From: Planctomycetaceae bacterium
Lineage (GTDB): Bacteria; Planctomycetota; Planctomycetia; Pirellulales; UBA1268
Length of the DNA: 6,176 bases
Assembly: GCA_003488325.1 (NCBI GenBank)
Contig: DNLZ01000289.1
Span: 7,744 to 13,919 of the forward strand
Direction: 5' to 3'
Numbering within the stretch: the first letter of the stretch is position 1; each line of letters opens with the position of its first letter. Shown here in pieces: positions 1 through 6,176 of the stretch. Under the pieces are notes generated by a model. The model had not been told where the DNA came from. It saw only the letters and a list, made by a program, of their open reading frames with translations, and did not search any database. The translations under genes were made by a program, and so were the position numbers.

Positions 1-1944
1 ACCGCGGGCAGGAGCCGACGCGGGCGACGGCAGCCTCGCGAAGGCGCCGTCGATCGGCCCGCATCCGGCACCGGATGGCTGCCGGCGGCACTGGCCGTCG
101 GCCTCGTGATCGCCTGCGTCCTCCCTGCGGCCCGGACCCCGTCCACGCCCGCCGAAGCCGCCGACTGGCGCGGCGCCGGGACGCTGCCGGTGCTGCACGA
201 GGGCCGCATCAAGGCGCTCGACACCGTGGCCCGCAACACGCTCCAGCTGCTCGGCGGCCGCACGAGCGTGACGATGCCGGATGACGGCGCCGGTCCGCAC
301 GGCCGCGTGTCGGCGACGCAGTGGCTGCTCGGCGTCATGGCGGGCTCCGAGTGGGTCGGCCGCGCACCGGTGTTCCGCATCGACGCCTTCGAGGTGCTCG
401 ATCTCTTCGACCTCACGCGGCGCAAGGGCCACCGCTACGCGGCGGCCGAGCTCGAGCAGGGGAGGGAGGCGCTTCGCGAGCAGATCGCCGCAGCCCGCGA
501 GGTGCCCCCCGAGCAGCGCTCGTTCGTGCAGAAGAAGTATGGCGAGATCAACGAGAAGCTGATGGCCTACGACCTCCTGCGCTTCGCGTACGAGACCCCG
601 GAGCTGCCGCAGGTGACCGGCACCGACGAGGCCTCGCGGCGGGAGGCTCTCGAGCAGATCCGCCGGCTGATGCAGGGCGCGCGGATGCTCGAGGACAATC
701 ATCCCCCGGCGGTGATTCCGCCGCTCGAGATGGCCGACGACGGCGAGGCAGCGGGTCCGACCACGAAGTGGCAGGCGATCTATCCCGCCGTCGTCACCGC
801 CGTCGTGGCCCGCATGCTCGACGGCCGCGAGGGCCAGCCCGAGTATCGGCTCAATCCCGCGCTCCTGCCGTTCACGGAGCTGCTCGGGGCCGTGGACGGC
901 CCGCCCGCCGCATTCAACGCGGCGCTCGCGACGTACCGCCGCTCGATCGCGGATCTCCCGGCCGTCCAGCCCGTCGCCCCGAAGGCCGCATTCGAGGCGT
1001 GGCTCAACGGATTCAATCCGACCGACATCGCGAAGTGGCTCTACGTCTTCGCCACCGTCCTCTGCTTCACGAGCTTCCTCGCCTGGCACGGGCCGCTCAA
1101 CCGCTTCGTCTCGTGGCTGCTGCTCGGCACGCTCGTGCTGCACACGTTCGCCCTCGCCGCCCGCATCTACCTCACGGGGCGGCCGCCCGTCGTGAATCTC
1201 TACTCGTCGGCGGTCTTCATCGGCTGGGCGTGCGTGCTCGCAGGCCTCGGCCTCGAATCGCTCCACCGCATGGGGATCGGGAATCTCGCCGCATCACTCG
1301 CCGGCGCCCTCACGCTGATGGTGGCCTACGGGCTCGACACCGGCGACACGATGCACGTCCTGCAGGCGGTGCTCGACACGCAGTTCTGGCTGTCCACGCA
1401 CGTGGTCACCGTGACGCTCGGGTACGGCGCGACGTTCCTCGCCGGACTCCTCGGCACCTGCGCCATCGTGCATCGCGCGTGGACGGAGCGGGTGCGGCCC
1501 GACGATGCGACGCGGGTCGCGGCCGTGCAGGACCGGCTCTACCGCATGACCTACGGAGTGGTCTGCTTCGCCCTCTTCTTCAGCTTCATCGGCACGGTTC
1601 TCGGCGGCCTCTGGGCCGACGACAGCTGGGGCCGCTTCTGGGGCTGGGACCCGAAGGAGAACGGCGCGCTCATGATCGTGCTCTGGAACGCCGCGGTGCT
1701 CCACGCCCGCTGGGACCGCTGGATCGGCCCGCGGGGCTTCGCCCTCTTCGCCATCGCCGGCAACATCATCACGGCCTGGAGCTGGTTCGGCACCAACCAG
1801 CTCGGCATCGGCCTGCACAGCTACGGCTTCACGAGCGGCGTGCTCATGCTCCTCGCCGGCTACGTCGCCAGCCAGATCCTGCTCATCGCGATCGGGCTCG
1901 CGCTCACGCGGTCGGCGGCTCCCGCCGCGCGAGCAGCTGCGTGA
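1..1944 (+). CDS. ccsA: CcsA/ResC-family cytochrome c biogenesis protein (5' partial)
   Basis: This integral membrane protein belongs to the System II cytochrome c maturation machinery, which carries haem across the membrane and, with ResB/CcsB, attaches it to apocytochromes outside. The frame is open from base 1. The first possible start, GTG at 106, lies inside a hydrophobic helix (WLPAALAVGLVIACVL, from about base 76), so the true start is upstream. Numbering from that GTG: an LPVLHEGRIKALDT motif (27-40) opens a soluble, presumably extracytoplasmic domain of about 270 residues. About nine hydrophobic segments follow from W311 to about residue 601. The tryptophan-rich haem-binding (WWD) motif WGRFWGWDPKEN is at 508-519. 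Candidate haem-ligand histidines are H346, H432 (STHVV) and H571 (GLHSYGF), and GRPPVVNLYSS follows H346. The gene ends at TGA 1942-1944, overlapping the convergent dehydratase gene by 41 bp. Whether a ResB domain is fused upstream cannot be seen. The family call is secure from the WWD motif and helix pattern. Confidence 0.93.
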   Translation, partial: TAGRSRRGRRQPREGAVDRPASGTGWLPAALAVGLVIACVLPAARTPSTPAEAADWRGAGTLPVLHEGRIKALDTVARNTLQLLGGRTSVTMPDDGAGPHGRVSATQWLLGVMAGSEWVGRAPVFRIDAFEVLDLFDLTRRKGHRYAAAELEQGREALREQIAAAREVPPEQRSFVQKKYGEINEKLMAYDLLRFAYETPELPQVTGTDEASRREALEQIRRLMQGARMLEDNHPPAVIPPLEMADDGEAAGPTTKWQAIYPAVVTAVVARMLDGREGQPEYRLNPALLPFTELLGAVDGPPAAFNAALATYRRSIADLPAVQPVAPKAAFEAWLNGFNPTDIAKWLYVFATVLCFTSFLAWHGPLNRFVSWLLLGTLVLHTFALAARIYLTGRPPVVNLYSSAVFIGWACVLAGLGLESLHRMGIGNLAASLAGALTLMVAYGLDTGDTMHVLQAVLDTQFWLSTHVVTVTLGYGATFLAGLLGTCAIVHRAWTERVRPDDATRVAAVQDRLYRMTYGVVCFALFFSFIGTVLGGLWADDSWGRFWGWDPKENGALMIVLWNAAVLHARWDRWIGPRGFALFAIAGNIITAWSWFGTNQLGIGLHSYGFTSGVLMLLAGYVASQILLIAIGLALTRSAAPAARAAA

Positions 1945-3889
1945 GCCGGTCGGCATCGTAGACGCATCCCGACCAGATGCCCCCGCACGCCGACTGGAGT
2001 GCCGCCCAGAGCCGCGTGTCGTCGGGCAGCCGCGGATTCGGGGCGAGGTCGGGCCGCTGCGGCCGACGGGAAAGTTCGGCGGCCGCCTCCGCGACGGTGA
2101 ACGTCCGCTCTCCGTGGCCCACGAGATCGACGCTGCCCGTCGCGGCCCGCGTGTCGATCTCGATCGCGATCACGTCGCCGTCGACGAGCCGGCCGATCGG
2201 TCCGCCCGCGAGGCCCTCGGGGCCGACGTGGCCGATGCACGCACCGGTGGAGACGCCGGAGAACCGCGCGTCGGTCACGAGCGCGACCCGGCTCGCGATC
2301 GGCAGCTGCTTCAGCGCGCTGGTGACCTGGTAGGTCTCCTCCATGCCCGTGCCGAGCGGGCCGATGCCGGCGAGCACGAGGACGTCGCCGGCCCGGATCG
2401 CGCCGGCCTTGATCGCGGCCATCGCCGCCGCCTCGCTGGCGAAGACGCGGGCCGGGCCGACGTGGCGATAGCGGCCGGCGTCGTCGATCACGGTACGGTC
2501 GATTGCGGTGGCCTTCACGACGGCGCCATCGGGGGCGATCGTGCCGCGCAGGAACGCCATCGTGCCCTGGAGGCCACGCGCGGACGCCCGCGGCGGCGGC
2601 AGGATCACGTCGTCCGGATCGACGCCGTCGGCGGCGTGCAGCCGATCGCGAAACCGTCGCCGCCGCTCGCTCCCCTGCCACCACGCGAGGACCTCCGCGA
2701 GGGTCGCGCCGCTGACCGTCGTCACGCTCGTGTCGAGAAGGCCGAGCCGGTCGAGGTGGAGCATCACCTCGGGCACGCCGCCGGCGAGGAAGACACGCAC
2801 GGTCGGATGGTGCACCGGGCCGTTGGGCAGCACGCTCACGAGCCGCGGCGTGCGTCGGTTCACCGCGATCCAGTCATCCACGGTCGGGAGTGGCAGTCCG
2901 GCGGCGTGGGCGATCGCCGGGACGTGCAGCAGCAGGTTCGTCGAGCCGCCGAACGCGGCGTGGACCGTGATCGCGTTGGTGACGCTCGCCGGCGTGAGGA
3001 TGTCGCGCGTCGTCCTGCCGGCGGCTGCGAGCCCCACCACGGCGCGGGCGGATCGCGTGGCGAGGTCGTGCCAGACCGGCTGCCCGCTCGGGGCGAGTGC
3101 GGAGTGGGGCAGCGACAGTCCGAGCGCCTCGCCCACGACCTGGGCGGTCGCGGCCGTGCCGAGGAACTGGCAGCCCCCACCGGGCGACGCACACGCGCGG
3201 CAGCCGAGATCGGCCGCCTCCTGGAGCGAGAGCTGGCCGTGCACGAAGCGGGTGCCGATCGTCTGCACCTTCCCCGCATCCTCGCCGTCGGTCGGCGGGA
3301 GCGTGACGCCGCCGGGCACGACGATGCCCGCGAGGTCGCGCAGGCCCGCCACCGCCATGAGCATGGCGGGCAGCCCCTTGTCGCACGTCGCGATGCCCAC
3401 CACGCCGCGCCGCAGGGGCAGCGACCGCGCGAGCCGACGCAGCACGATCGCGGCGTCGTTGCGGTAGGGAAGGCTGTCGAACATCCCGGTCGTGCCCTGC
3501 GTGCGACCGTCGCACGGATCGGAGCAGAAGCCGGCGAACGGGATCGTGCCGAGCCGCCTGAGCTCGGCCGCGGCGGCCTGGACGAGCAGGCCGATCTCCC
3601 AGTGGCCGGTGTGGTAGCCGAGCGCCACCGGCGCGCCGTCGGGCGCCCGCACGCCTCCCTGCGTCGAGAGGATGAGGAACTGCGCGTCGGCGGCCGCTCT
3701 CGGGCTCCAGCCCATGCCGACGTTCTGCGAGAGGCCGAAGATGTCGCCGCTGGGACTGTCGCGGAGGAGCGACTCGGTGAGCGGCAGCGAACCGGATGGG
3801 CCGGGGGCCGACGTGCGCACCTCGTAGACGGCCGGGTCGTCCGGCGCAAAGGGGTCGAAGCCTGCATCCGGCAGAGGCGTGGGGGTCAT
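1904..3889 (-). CDS. yjhG: D-xylonate dehydratase, YjhG/YagF family (IlvD/Edd superfamily)
   Basis: This cytoplasmic iron-sulfur dehydratase is predicted to convert D-xylonate (or a related pentonate) to 2-keto-3-deoxy-pentonate. At 661 residues it matches the roughly 655 of E. coli YjhG/YagF and follows that sequence, as I recall it, along its full length. Hallmarks are SGDIFGLSQNVGMGWSP near the N-terminus, SDPCDGRTQGT (C126), CDKGLPAML (C169), GGGCQFLGTAAT (C240), HAAFGGSTNLLLH (from H310), GTGMEETYQVTSALK (from G513) and TDARFSGVSTGACIGH (with S544, the position of the catalytic serine in the superfamily). C169 and C240 match cluster-binding positions of IlvD-type enzymes; C126 is a plausible third ligand, less certain. 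The ATG at 3889 places the conserved VYEVRT segment about 20 residues in, as expected; no strong Shine-Dalgarno precedes it. The gene is divergent from the FAH enzyme at 4070, which probably acts on its product. Plain IlvD of branched-chain synthesis is much less likely, because the whole-length motif pattern is YjhG-specific. Confidence 0.95.
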   Translation of the reverse strand: MTPTPLPDAGFDPFAPDDPAVYEVRTSAPGPSGSLPLTESLLRDSPSGDIFGLSQNVGMGWSPRAAADAQFLILSTQGGVRAPDGAPVALGYHTGHWEIGLLVQAAAAELRRLGTIPFAGFCSDPCDGRTQGTTGMFDSLPYRNDAAIVLRRLARSLPLRRGVVGIATCDKGLPAMLMAVAGLRDLAGIVVPGGVTLPPTDGEDAGKVQTIGTRFVHGQLSLQEAADLGCRACASPGGGCQFLGTAATAQVVGEALGLSLPHSALAPSGQPVWHDLATRSARAVVGLAAAGRTTRDILTPASVTNAITVHAAFGGSTNLLLHVPAIAHAAGLPLPTVDDWIAVNRRTPRLVSVLPNGPVHHPTVRVFLAGGVPEVMLHLDRLGLLDTSVTTVSGATLAEVLAWWQGSERRRRFRDRLHAADGVDPDDVILPPPRASARGLQGTMAFLRGTIAPDGAVVKATAIDRTVIDDAGRYRHVGPARVFASEAAAMAAIKAGAIRAGDVLVLAGIGPLGTGMEETYQVTSALKQLPIASRVALVTDARFSGVSTGACIGHVGPEGLAGGPIGRLVDGDVIAIEIDTRAATGSVDLVGHGERTFTVAEAAAELSRRPQRPDLAPNPRLPDDTRLWAALQSACGGIWSGCVYDADRLTQLLARREPPTA

Positions 3890-3964
3890 GGCAAGTGCTC
3901 GTGGCCGAGGGAACGAACCGTGCGCCCCGACGGGGACGGCGGGGCGAGGATCAACCGGCGATGG

Positions 3965-3975
3965 GGTACAGTACC
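3965..3975. promoter_or_regulatory. 11-bp perfect palindrome in the divergent intergenic region, possible operator
   Basis: GGTAC-A-GTACC is a perfect inverted repeat with 5-bp arms around one base. It lies in the 180-bp gap between the divergently transcribed xylonate dehydratase and FAH-enzyme genes, about 75 bp from the first start and 95 bp from the second. It is AT-richer than its surroundings. The position would suit a regulator controlling both genes, and TACAGT inside it weakly resembles a -10 box (4 of 6 matches to TATAAT), but I see no matching -35 box. The site is short, so chance occurrence is possible. No regulator gene is present in the window. Confidence 0.3.
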
Positions 3976-4051
3976 ACCGCAGGCCGCGGTCGGACGCGCG
4001 CGCCCTCGTCCCGCGGTCTCCGCACCCCGACCGTCGCCATTCGCCCCCTCC

Positions 4052-4056
4052 GGAGG
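4052..4056 (+). promoter_or_regulatory. Shine-Dalgarno sequence of the FAH-family gene
   Basis: GGAGG is a strong anti-16S match. It lies 13 nt before the ATG at 4070, which is in frame with the enzyme, and only 3 nt before another ATG at 4060, which is not. Neither spacing is optimal; the usual range is about 5-9 nt. An in-frame TGA at 4061-4063 rules out any start for the enzyme upstream of 4070, so this is the best available ribosome-binding site. Confidence 0.6.
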
Positions 4057-4075
4057 ATCATGACCGATCATGACC
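4056..4075 (+). repeat. 10-bp perfect tandem duplication spanning the start codon
   Basis: GATCATGACC occurs twice in direct succession (4056-4065 and 4066-4075). Each copy contains an ATG. Because the unit is 10 bp, the two ATGs (4060 and 4070) are in different frames. Only the second opens the FAH-family gene; the first opens a 35-codon frame ending at TGA 4165-4167. The TCA in the first copy (4058-4060) also supplies the TGA stop of the long opposite-strand frame that continues from comEC. The arrangement looks like a replication-slippage duplication. Confidence 0.85.
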
Positions 4076-6176
4076 ACGCAGCGATCGACCACCGGCCCCT
4101 CGGCGTCCGGCCCCGGCTCCGGCGACCCGCTCCGCATCTGCCGATTTCGTCGCCCGCGCGGGGATGAGACCGGCATCGGCGTTGTCACCACCGACGACGT
4201 CGTGATCGACCTCGGGTCGGCGGGCGTGGGCTCGCTGGCGTCGATCCTCGACGCGGCCGATCCGACCGCGACCGCGCGGAACGCCGTCGCACAGAGCACG
4301 GTCCGGCTCCCGCTCGCCGACGTCGCGCTCCTGCCCCCGGTCGAGCGGCAGGAGGTGTGGGCGGCCGGCGTGACCTACCTGCGGAGCAAGACCGCCCGCA
4401 TGGAGGAATCGGACTTCAGCGCCACCGCCTACGATCGGGTGTACGACGCGGAGCGGCCGGAGATTTTCTTCAAGGCGCTGGGCGAGAAGGCGGTGGGGCC
4501 GAACGCCGCCGTCGGCATCCGGGGCGACGCGAAGTGGAACGTGCCGGAGCCCGAACTGGCCCTCGTCATGAACGCGCACGGCCGACTCGTCGGCTGCACG
4601 ATCGGCAACGACATGAGTTCTCGGGACATCGAAGGCGAAAACCTGCTCTACCTGCCGCAGGCCAAGGTCTACGACCGCTCGTGTGCGCTCGGCCCGTGGA
4701 TCGTGCTCGCTGCGGATGAGTCCGAGATCCGTCGCTGGTCGATCAGCGTCACGATCGAGCGGGGGGGCAGGACCGTCTTCGCCGGCAGCACGGGGGTCGA
4801 TCGCATCCGCCGGTCGTTCGGCGACCTCATCGGCCATCTCTGGCGTTCCCAGTCGTTTCCGCACGGAGTCGTGCTGCTCACGGGCACGGGCGTCGTCCCG
4901 GACGAGTCGTTCACGCTCGCCGCCGGGGATCGCGTGCTGATCGACATCGACGGGATCGGCCGGATGGAGAACCACGTGGTCGTCGTGTGACGCTCCGGGC
5001 CGCCATCTGCCCAGCCAGCGCGACGCGGTGATCCCTCCGGCCGTCAGCGACAGCGCGACGGCCCCCTCGTCCCCGGTCTTCACGACTTTGACCGACTCAC
5101 CGAAGCCGGCGGGTGACGTGGATGCGGCCGCGTGCAGGTACGCGTGTCGGACCTCGGGCCAGGCACCGTTGCCGCTGCCGCTGACGAGCACCCACGAGGG
5201 ACGGGTGACGCGGGCGATGTCGGGCGGAAGGCTCGTGCGGCTGCCGTGATGCGGGGCGACGAGCACGTCGCACCGCTCGACGCCCGCAGCCACGAAGCGA
5301 CGCAGCGCATCCCGCTCGATGTCCCCCGTGAGGAGCAGCCGGCGACCGGCCGATTCCACCGCGAGCACGAGGCTCGTCTCGTTGTCGGCGGCACGGTGAT
5401 CCGGGGCATCGGGCGGGCGATGGACCGCCGCCTCCGCCGGCGGATGGAGCACGCGCACGCGGCACAGGGCCGAGAGGGCGAACGAGTCGCCCGCCCGCGC
5501 GGTGCGCACCGGGACGCCGCGCGCCGCGGCGCGCCGCAGCAGATCGGCCGCCTGCATCGAACGACTCTGGAGAAAGGGCTCCGGCACGACGACTTCTCCG
5601 ACGGTGAAGCGGTCGAGCAGGTCGGGGAGGGCGTTGAAGTGGTCGGCGTCGGCGTGCGACACGACGGCCGTGTCGATGCGGGTGATCCCCTCGCTCCAGA
5701 GCAGGCCCGTCAGCGCCCGACGGGCCGCTGCCGGCGCACCGAGCCGCCCGGCGTCGTAGAGCAGGGTGCGTGCGCCCGGCGCGCGGACGAGGATCCCACA
5801 GCCGTGGCCCATCGAGGCCACCACGACCCGCAGCTCGGCCGGTGCGGGCGTGACGAGCCGCGCGGCCGTGGTCGCGACGATGCCGGTGACGCACCATGCC
5901 GCCGCCGTGCCGATCCACACCGGCGCCCTCCGCGCCTGCACCGCCGCAAGCAGGCAGGGAACGAGCACGAGCAGCGCGTACCACCCGACGACCCACCACC
6001 ACGGCGGTCCGGTGACCCAGAAGTGGCCCCCGGGGACGAGCGCGCCCCACATCACGAGACGATCGACGACCGCGAGGGCGGCGTCGCACACGAGTCCGGG
6101 GCCGACTGCGAGGGTGGTCGAGACCGCCGCCACCGCGAGGCAGGCGAATCCGGCCAGCATCGCGACGGAGACGAGC
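4058..6176 (-). CDS. comEC: ComEC/Rec2-family DNA internalisation protein, C-terminal part (5' partial)
   Basis: This is the C-terminal portion of the membrane channel protein that takes up single-stranded DNA during natural transformation. The frame is open past the right edge (a hydrophobic LVSVAMLAG stretch crosses the first in-window ATG at 6160), so the competence domain and most helices are off-window. Numbering from that ATG, hydrophobic helices end near residue 102. A metallo-beta-lactamase domain follows: SMGHGCG (116-122), LLYDAG (D136), the metal motif HADADH (H169, D171, D173, H174), NETSLVL (from N260), LLTGDIE (D280) and APHHGS (H304, H305). Its likely role is degradation of the non-transported strand, as proposed for the family. 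Recognisable protein ends around residue 390 (about base 4990), but the first in-frame stop is TGA at 4058-4060. The literal product therefore carries about 310 extra residues that are the antisense translation of the FAH gene. The family call is secure; the true C-terminus is not. Confidence 0.88.
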   Translation of the reverse strand, partial: LVSVAMLAGFACLAVAAVSTTLAVGPGLVCDAALAVVDRLVMWGALVPGGHFWVTGPPWWWVVGWYALLVLVPCLLAAVQARRAPVWIGTAAAWCVTGIVATTAARLVTPAPAELRVVVASMGHGCGILVRAPGARTLLYDAGRLGAPAAARRALTGLLWSEGITRIDTAVVSHADADHFNALPDLLDRFTVGEVVVPEPFLQSRSMQAADLLRRAAARGVPVRTARAGDSFALSALCRVRVLHPPAEAAVHRPPDAPDHRAADNETSLVLAVESAGRRLLLTGDIERDALRRFVAAGVERCDVLVAPHHGSRTSLPPDIARVTRPSWVLVSGSGNGAWPEVRHAYLHAAASTSPAGFGESVKVVKTGDEGAVALSLTAGGITASRWLGRWRPGASHDDHVVLHPADPVDVDQHAIPGGERERLVRDDARAREQHDSVRKRLGTPEMADEVAERPADAIDPRAAGEDGPAPPLDRDADRPATDLGLIRSEHDPRAERTRAVVDLGLRQVEQVFAFDVPRTHVVADRAADESAVRVHDEGQFGLRHVPLRVAPDADGGVRPHRLLAQRLEENLRPLRVVHPIVGGGAEVRFLHAGGLAPQVGHAGRPHLLPLDRGQERDVGEREPDRALCDGVPRGRGRIGRVEDRRQRAHARRPEVDHDVVGGDNADAGLIPARATKSADAERVAGAGAGRRGAGGRSLRGHDRS
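4070..4990 (+). CDS. FAH-superfamily enzyme, likely 2-keto-3-deoxy-pentonate dehydratase
   Basis: This is a 306-residue cytoplasmic, metal-dependent enzyme of the fumarylacetoacetate hydrolase superfamily. The predicted reaction is dehydration of 2-keto-3-deoxy-D-pentonate to 2-oxoglutarate semialdehyde. GVTYLRSK (100-107) and FFKALGEKAVGPN are typical family segments. Metal ligands appear as E160 and E162 (PEPEL) and D181 (GNDMSSRD), with a possible catalytic K199. The E162-D181 and D181-K199 spacings equal those I recall for Sulfolobus 2-keto-3-deoxy-D-arabinonate dehydratase (KdaD, about 298 residues; E145, D164, K182). The first 20 or so residues are a Ser/Thr/Gly/Pro-rich leader before the conserved fold. 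The start is fixed by an in-frame stop at 4061. The gene is divergent from a xylonate dehydratase making this exact substrate, which is the main reason for choosing this function over other FAH activities such as acylpyruvate hydrolase or hydratase. Family assignment is firm; substrate is inferred. The comEC frame lies open on the other strand across the whole gene. Confidence 0.9.
   Translation: MTTQRSTTGPSASGPGSGDPLRICRFRRPRGDETGIGVVTTDDVVIDLGSAGVGSLASILDAADPTATARNAVAQSTVRLPLADVALLPPVERQEVWAAGVTYLRSKTARMEESDFSATAYDRVYDAERPEIFFKALGEKAVGPNAAVGIRGDAKWNVPEPELALVMNAHGRLVGCTIGNDMSSRDIEGENLLYLPQAKVYDRSCALGPWIVLAADESEIRRWSISVTIERGGRTVFAGSTGVDRIRRSFGDLIGHLWRSQSFPHGVVLLTGTGVVPDESFTLAAGDRVLIDIDGIGRMENHVVVV

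Noticed and set aside
321..1961. 546-codon open frame on the + strand overlapping ccsA
   Set aside because: It is a shifted-frame shadow of ccsA. The translation is Arg/Ala/His-rich and low in complexity with no membrane segments, while the frame from base 1 carries the WWD motif and helices.
1904..3889. Assignment as dihydroxy-acid dehydratase (IlvD) or phosphogluconate dehydratase (Edd)
   Set aside because: The length and whole-protein motif order match the YjhG/YagF branch much better than IlvD or Edd; only the general superfamily motifs are shared with those enzymes.
2114..4063. 649-codon open frame on the + strand
   Set aside because: It is the in-register antisense of the xylonate dehydratase gene. 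Its Arg/Ala/Asp/His-rich translation has no family motifs, and the opposite strand encodes an unmistakable full-length enzyme. High GC at third positions removes antisense stops.
4060..4167. 35-codon open frame starting at the first ATG of the tandem duplication
   Set aside because: Not listed as a gene. The peptide is His/Arg/Pro-rich, the Shine-Dalgarno spacing of 3 nt is poor, and it overlaps the enzyme gene. It is mentioned only as a possible competing start.
4990..5040. Possible terminator between the FAH gene and comEC
   Set aside because: No GC-rich hairpin followed by a T-run is visible in either direction, so no terminator can be supported.
5097..6089. 330-codon open frame on the - strand overlapping comEC
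   Set aside because: It is a frame-shifted shadow of the ComEC metallo-beta-lactamase region. It has an Arg-rich composition with none of the metal-binding motifs, which all fall in the other frame.

Overview
This is a very GC-rich, gene-dense window with four protein genes and almost no intergenic DNA. Third codon positions are dominated by G/C, so several genes have long spurious reading frames on the opposite strand. The protein types suggest a planctomycete or a similar high-GC environmental bacterium: a CcsA with a long extracytoplasmic insert beginning with a GRIKALDT-type motif, and a ComEC with a GHG rather than GQG signature. That taxonomic guess is inference.

Layout, left to right. 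(1) Bases 1-1944, + strand: the 3' part of a CcsA/ResC-type cytochrome c maturation (haem delivery) membrane protein; its beginning lies outside the window. (2) Bases 1904-3889, - strand: a complete D-xylonate dehydratase of the YjhG/YagF branch of the IlvD/Edd family, convergent with ccsA and overlapping its end by 41 bp. (3) Bases 3890-4069: a 180-bp divergent intergenic region, the only substantial non-coding DNA. It holds an 11-bp perfect palindrome, a GGAGG ribosome-binding site, and a 10-bp tandem duplication spanning the start codon of the next gene. (4) Bases 4070-4990, + strand: a fumarylacetoacetate-hydrolase-superfamily enzyme that best fits 2-keto-3-deoxy-pentonate dehydratase. (5) Bases 4058-6176, - strand: the C-terminal part of a ComEC/Rec2 DNA-uptake protein, with transmembrane helices followed by a metallo-beta-lactamase domain. 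Its 5' end lies beyond the right edge. Its frame has no stop where the family normally ends and stays open, antisense, through the whole of gene 4.

The divergent pair in the middle makes biochemical sense together. A YjhG-type enzyme turns D-xylonate into 2-keto-3-deoxy-pentonate, and a KdaD/XylX-like FAH enzyme would dehydrate that to 2-oxoglutarate semialdehyde. These are the two dehydration steps of a Weimberg-type oxidative pentose route. The sugar dehydrogenase, lactonase, semialdehyde dehydrogenase, transporter and regulator are not in the window. The flanking ccsA and comEC genes look functionally unrelated. I found no RNA genes, mobile elements, CRISPR arrays or clear terminators, and no convincing evidence of a wholly new system.
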